This document shows, piece after piece, positions 63,259-64,000 of a stretch of 64,000 nt of DNA. Origin of the DNA: Kofleriaceae bacterium (GTDB lineage Bacteria > Myxococcota_A > Polyangia > Haliangiales > Haliangiaceae); NCBI GenBank assembly GCA_018057825.1, contig JAGPCY010000004.1:1-64000 (forward strand), in the 5' to 3' direction. The translations under genes and the position numbers were made by a program. The notes below the pieces were generated by a model. That model did not search any database, had not been told where the DNA came from, and saw only the letters and a list, made by a program, of their open reading frames with translations. Numbering within the stretch: position 1 is the first letter of the stretch; each line of letters starts with the position of its first letter.

Positions 63259-63825
63259 ATGGCGGGCGACGAACGGTTCCCTCACCTCCGACTCCTGACC
63301 CCGAAGGCCTTCGATCGGCGCCGCGTCGTGCGACGGCCGCCCGGGCCACCCCCTCGGGTGCCAGCTACGCATGGGGCGCGCCTGCGCGATGAGATCGCGG
63401 CCGTGCGCGCCCGCCTGGACGAGGTTGACCGCGAGCGGCCCCGCGGCGTGGTGCTGACCTGGAACCTCGCACGCGGCGACGTGCCGATTGGCAGGGTCCA
63501 CGATGCCATCGTCGCGGCGAGCGCGGACGCGCCGCGCCAGCCTACGCCGGCGGCCAAAGTGTTCATGACCGGTTCGCTGTCGAAGACGAGGCAGAGCGGC
63601 GGCACGGTGCAGAAGAACGTGTTCACCTGGGTTCGCGGCGACCACGGGGAGACCTATCGGCTGGCGGTCGTTGCGACCGCGCCACGACCGGGGCCTCCTG
63701 GGGCGACGCAGCGGTTTGCGGTGGTGGTGGGCCTGGCGGTGGAAGACGCCACCATCGACCTGCACGCCGAGCTGCGGGCGCGGCTCGCCGCCGGTCGCGT
63801 GCGCGTGCGGGTGGGGACCGAGTAG
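63259..63825 (+). CDS. subtilase-partner-like protein lacking the peptidase core
   Basis: 188 residues. The first 70 (DERFPHLRLLTPKAFDRRRV, HGARLRDEIAAVRARLDEV) and the last 90 (GSLSKTRQSGGTVQKNVFTW, FAVVVGLAVEDATIDLHAEL) look like the two ends of the S8 peptidases that pair with AAA ATPases such as the previous gene. There is no sequence with a catalytic Asp, His or Ser motif between them: about 35 residues join the ends. It may be a regulator, a decoy or a reduced partner. The frame is clean with no frameshift. Confidence 0.55.
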   Translation: MAGDERFPHLRLLTPKAFDRRRVVRRPPGPPPRVPATHGARLRDEIAAVRARLDEVDRERPRGVVLTWNLARGDVPIGRVHDAIVAASADAPRQPTPAAKVFMTGSLSKTRQSGGTVQKNVFTWVRGDHGETYRLAVVATAPRPGPPGATQRFAVVVGLAVEDATIDLHAELRARLAAGRVRVRVGTE

Positions 63826-63933
63826 GGCGGGGCGCGGGCCGGGCGCGGCCACGGCGATCGTGGCTAGCCGAGCGAGCACCGAAGGGGGGCTCAACATGCG
63901 CGGGGCGTGGGCGACTCGACAGACGAGGTCCCC

Positions 63934-64000
63934 ATGTCGCCCATCCCATCCCGCAGCGTCTTTCGTGTCGTATCGATCCTTGCCCTGGCGACGGCCGCGT
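63934..64000 (+). CDS. start of a secreted protein, cut off by the window edge
   Basis: 22 codons are visible from ATG 63934, after a GACGAGG purine run. They read MSPIPSRSVFRVVSILALAT, a basic n-region and hydrophobic core typical of a Sec signal peptide. The remainder lies outside the window, so the product cannot be told. Confidence 0.5.
   Translation, partial: MSPIPSRSVFRVVSILALATAA

Overview
The window is very GC-rich DNA from a bacterium that looks like a member of the Myxococcota, perhaps a Haliangiales/Kofleriaceae-type lineage. This rests on family content, not on any search: a MYXO-CTERM-like sorting tail (gene at 3607-4257), many lipoproteins with Cys-rich or alpha/beta-hydrolase bodies, two MshEN-domain proteins, a TIGR04551-like outer-membrane barrel, and dense GTGA/ATGA start-stop overlaps. 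The only RNA gene found is a tRNA-Ala(GGC) at 12537-12612. No rRNA, insertion sequence, transposase, integrase or CRISPR array was seen.

Layout. 0-29.7 kb is ordinary chromosome: AI-2E-type permease, PIN-PhoH, GGDEF and FtsB-like genes (minus strand); a secreted esterase whose conserved blocks are in permuted order; a propeller lipoprotein; tRNA-Ala; an MshEN protein; an OPA-type transporter; a lipoprotein hydrolase; DedA; UspA; FKBP; PRPP-synthetase-like; ABC1 kinase; and class I aldolase. 29.7-30.3 kb is a six-copy, about 100-bp hairpin-rich tandem array. 30.3-40.3 kb is accessory DNA: a DMP19/DUF4375 protein, a nitrilase-fold protein with a helix-turn-helix partner, then a transcription unit with a 1120-residue protein of unknown function, an M91-type zinc metallopeptidase effector candidate, an FGE-sulfatase-domain lipoprotein and two paralogous lipoproteins. 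40.3-51.6 kb is a defence island: a PIN protein and a coupled partner, a complete type I restriction-modification operon (hsdR-hsdM-hsdS), a CARF-like sigma-54 activator and, divergent from it, a coiled-coil PD-(D/E)XK nuclease-like gene with its own -24/-12 promoter and paired upstream palindromes. 51.6-58.2 kb returns to a kynureninase-like enzyme, a thaumatin-like lipoprotein, an outer-membrane barrel and a CPBP protease. 58.3-63.8 kb is a second conflict-type cluster: a nucleoside-phosphorylase/STAND ATPase fusion, a membrane STAND-like ATPase with 21 tandem GVAx tetrapeptides, a AAA ATPase, and a partner resembling a subtilase without its catalytic core.

The strongest candidate for an undescribed system is the CARF/sigma-54 regulator with its divergent nuclease-like gene (48.3-51.6 kb). 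The motifs, operator-like palindromes and promoter fit one model: a nucleotide signal sensed by the CARF domain switches on a nuclease, as RtcR switches on rtcBA. The 58.3-63.8 kb ATPase cluster and the M91 operon are next.

A genome-level oddity is the (S)GNCTC hexanucleotide tract, found at six intergenic places (about 90-325 bp each). It has no stop codon in any of six frames, so it produces long spurious reading frames. Three of the six tracts sit between convergent gene ends.
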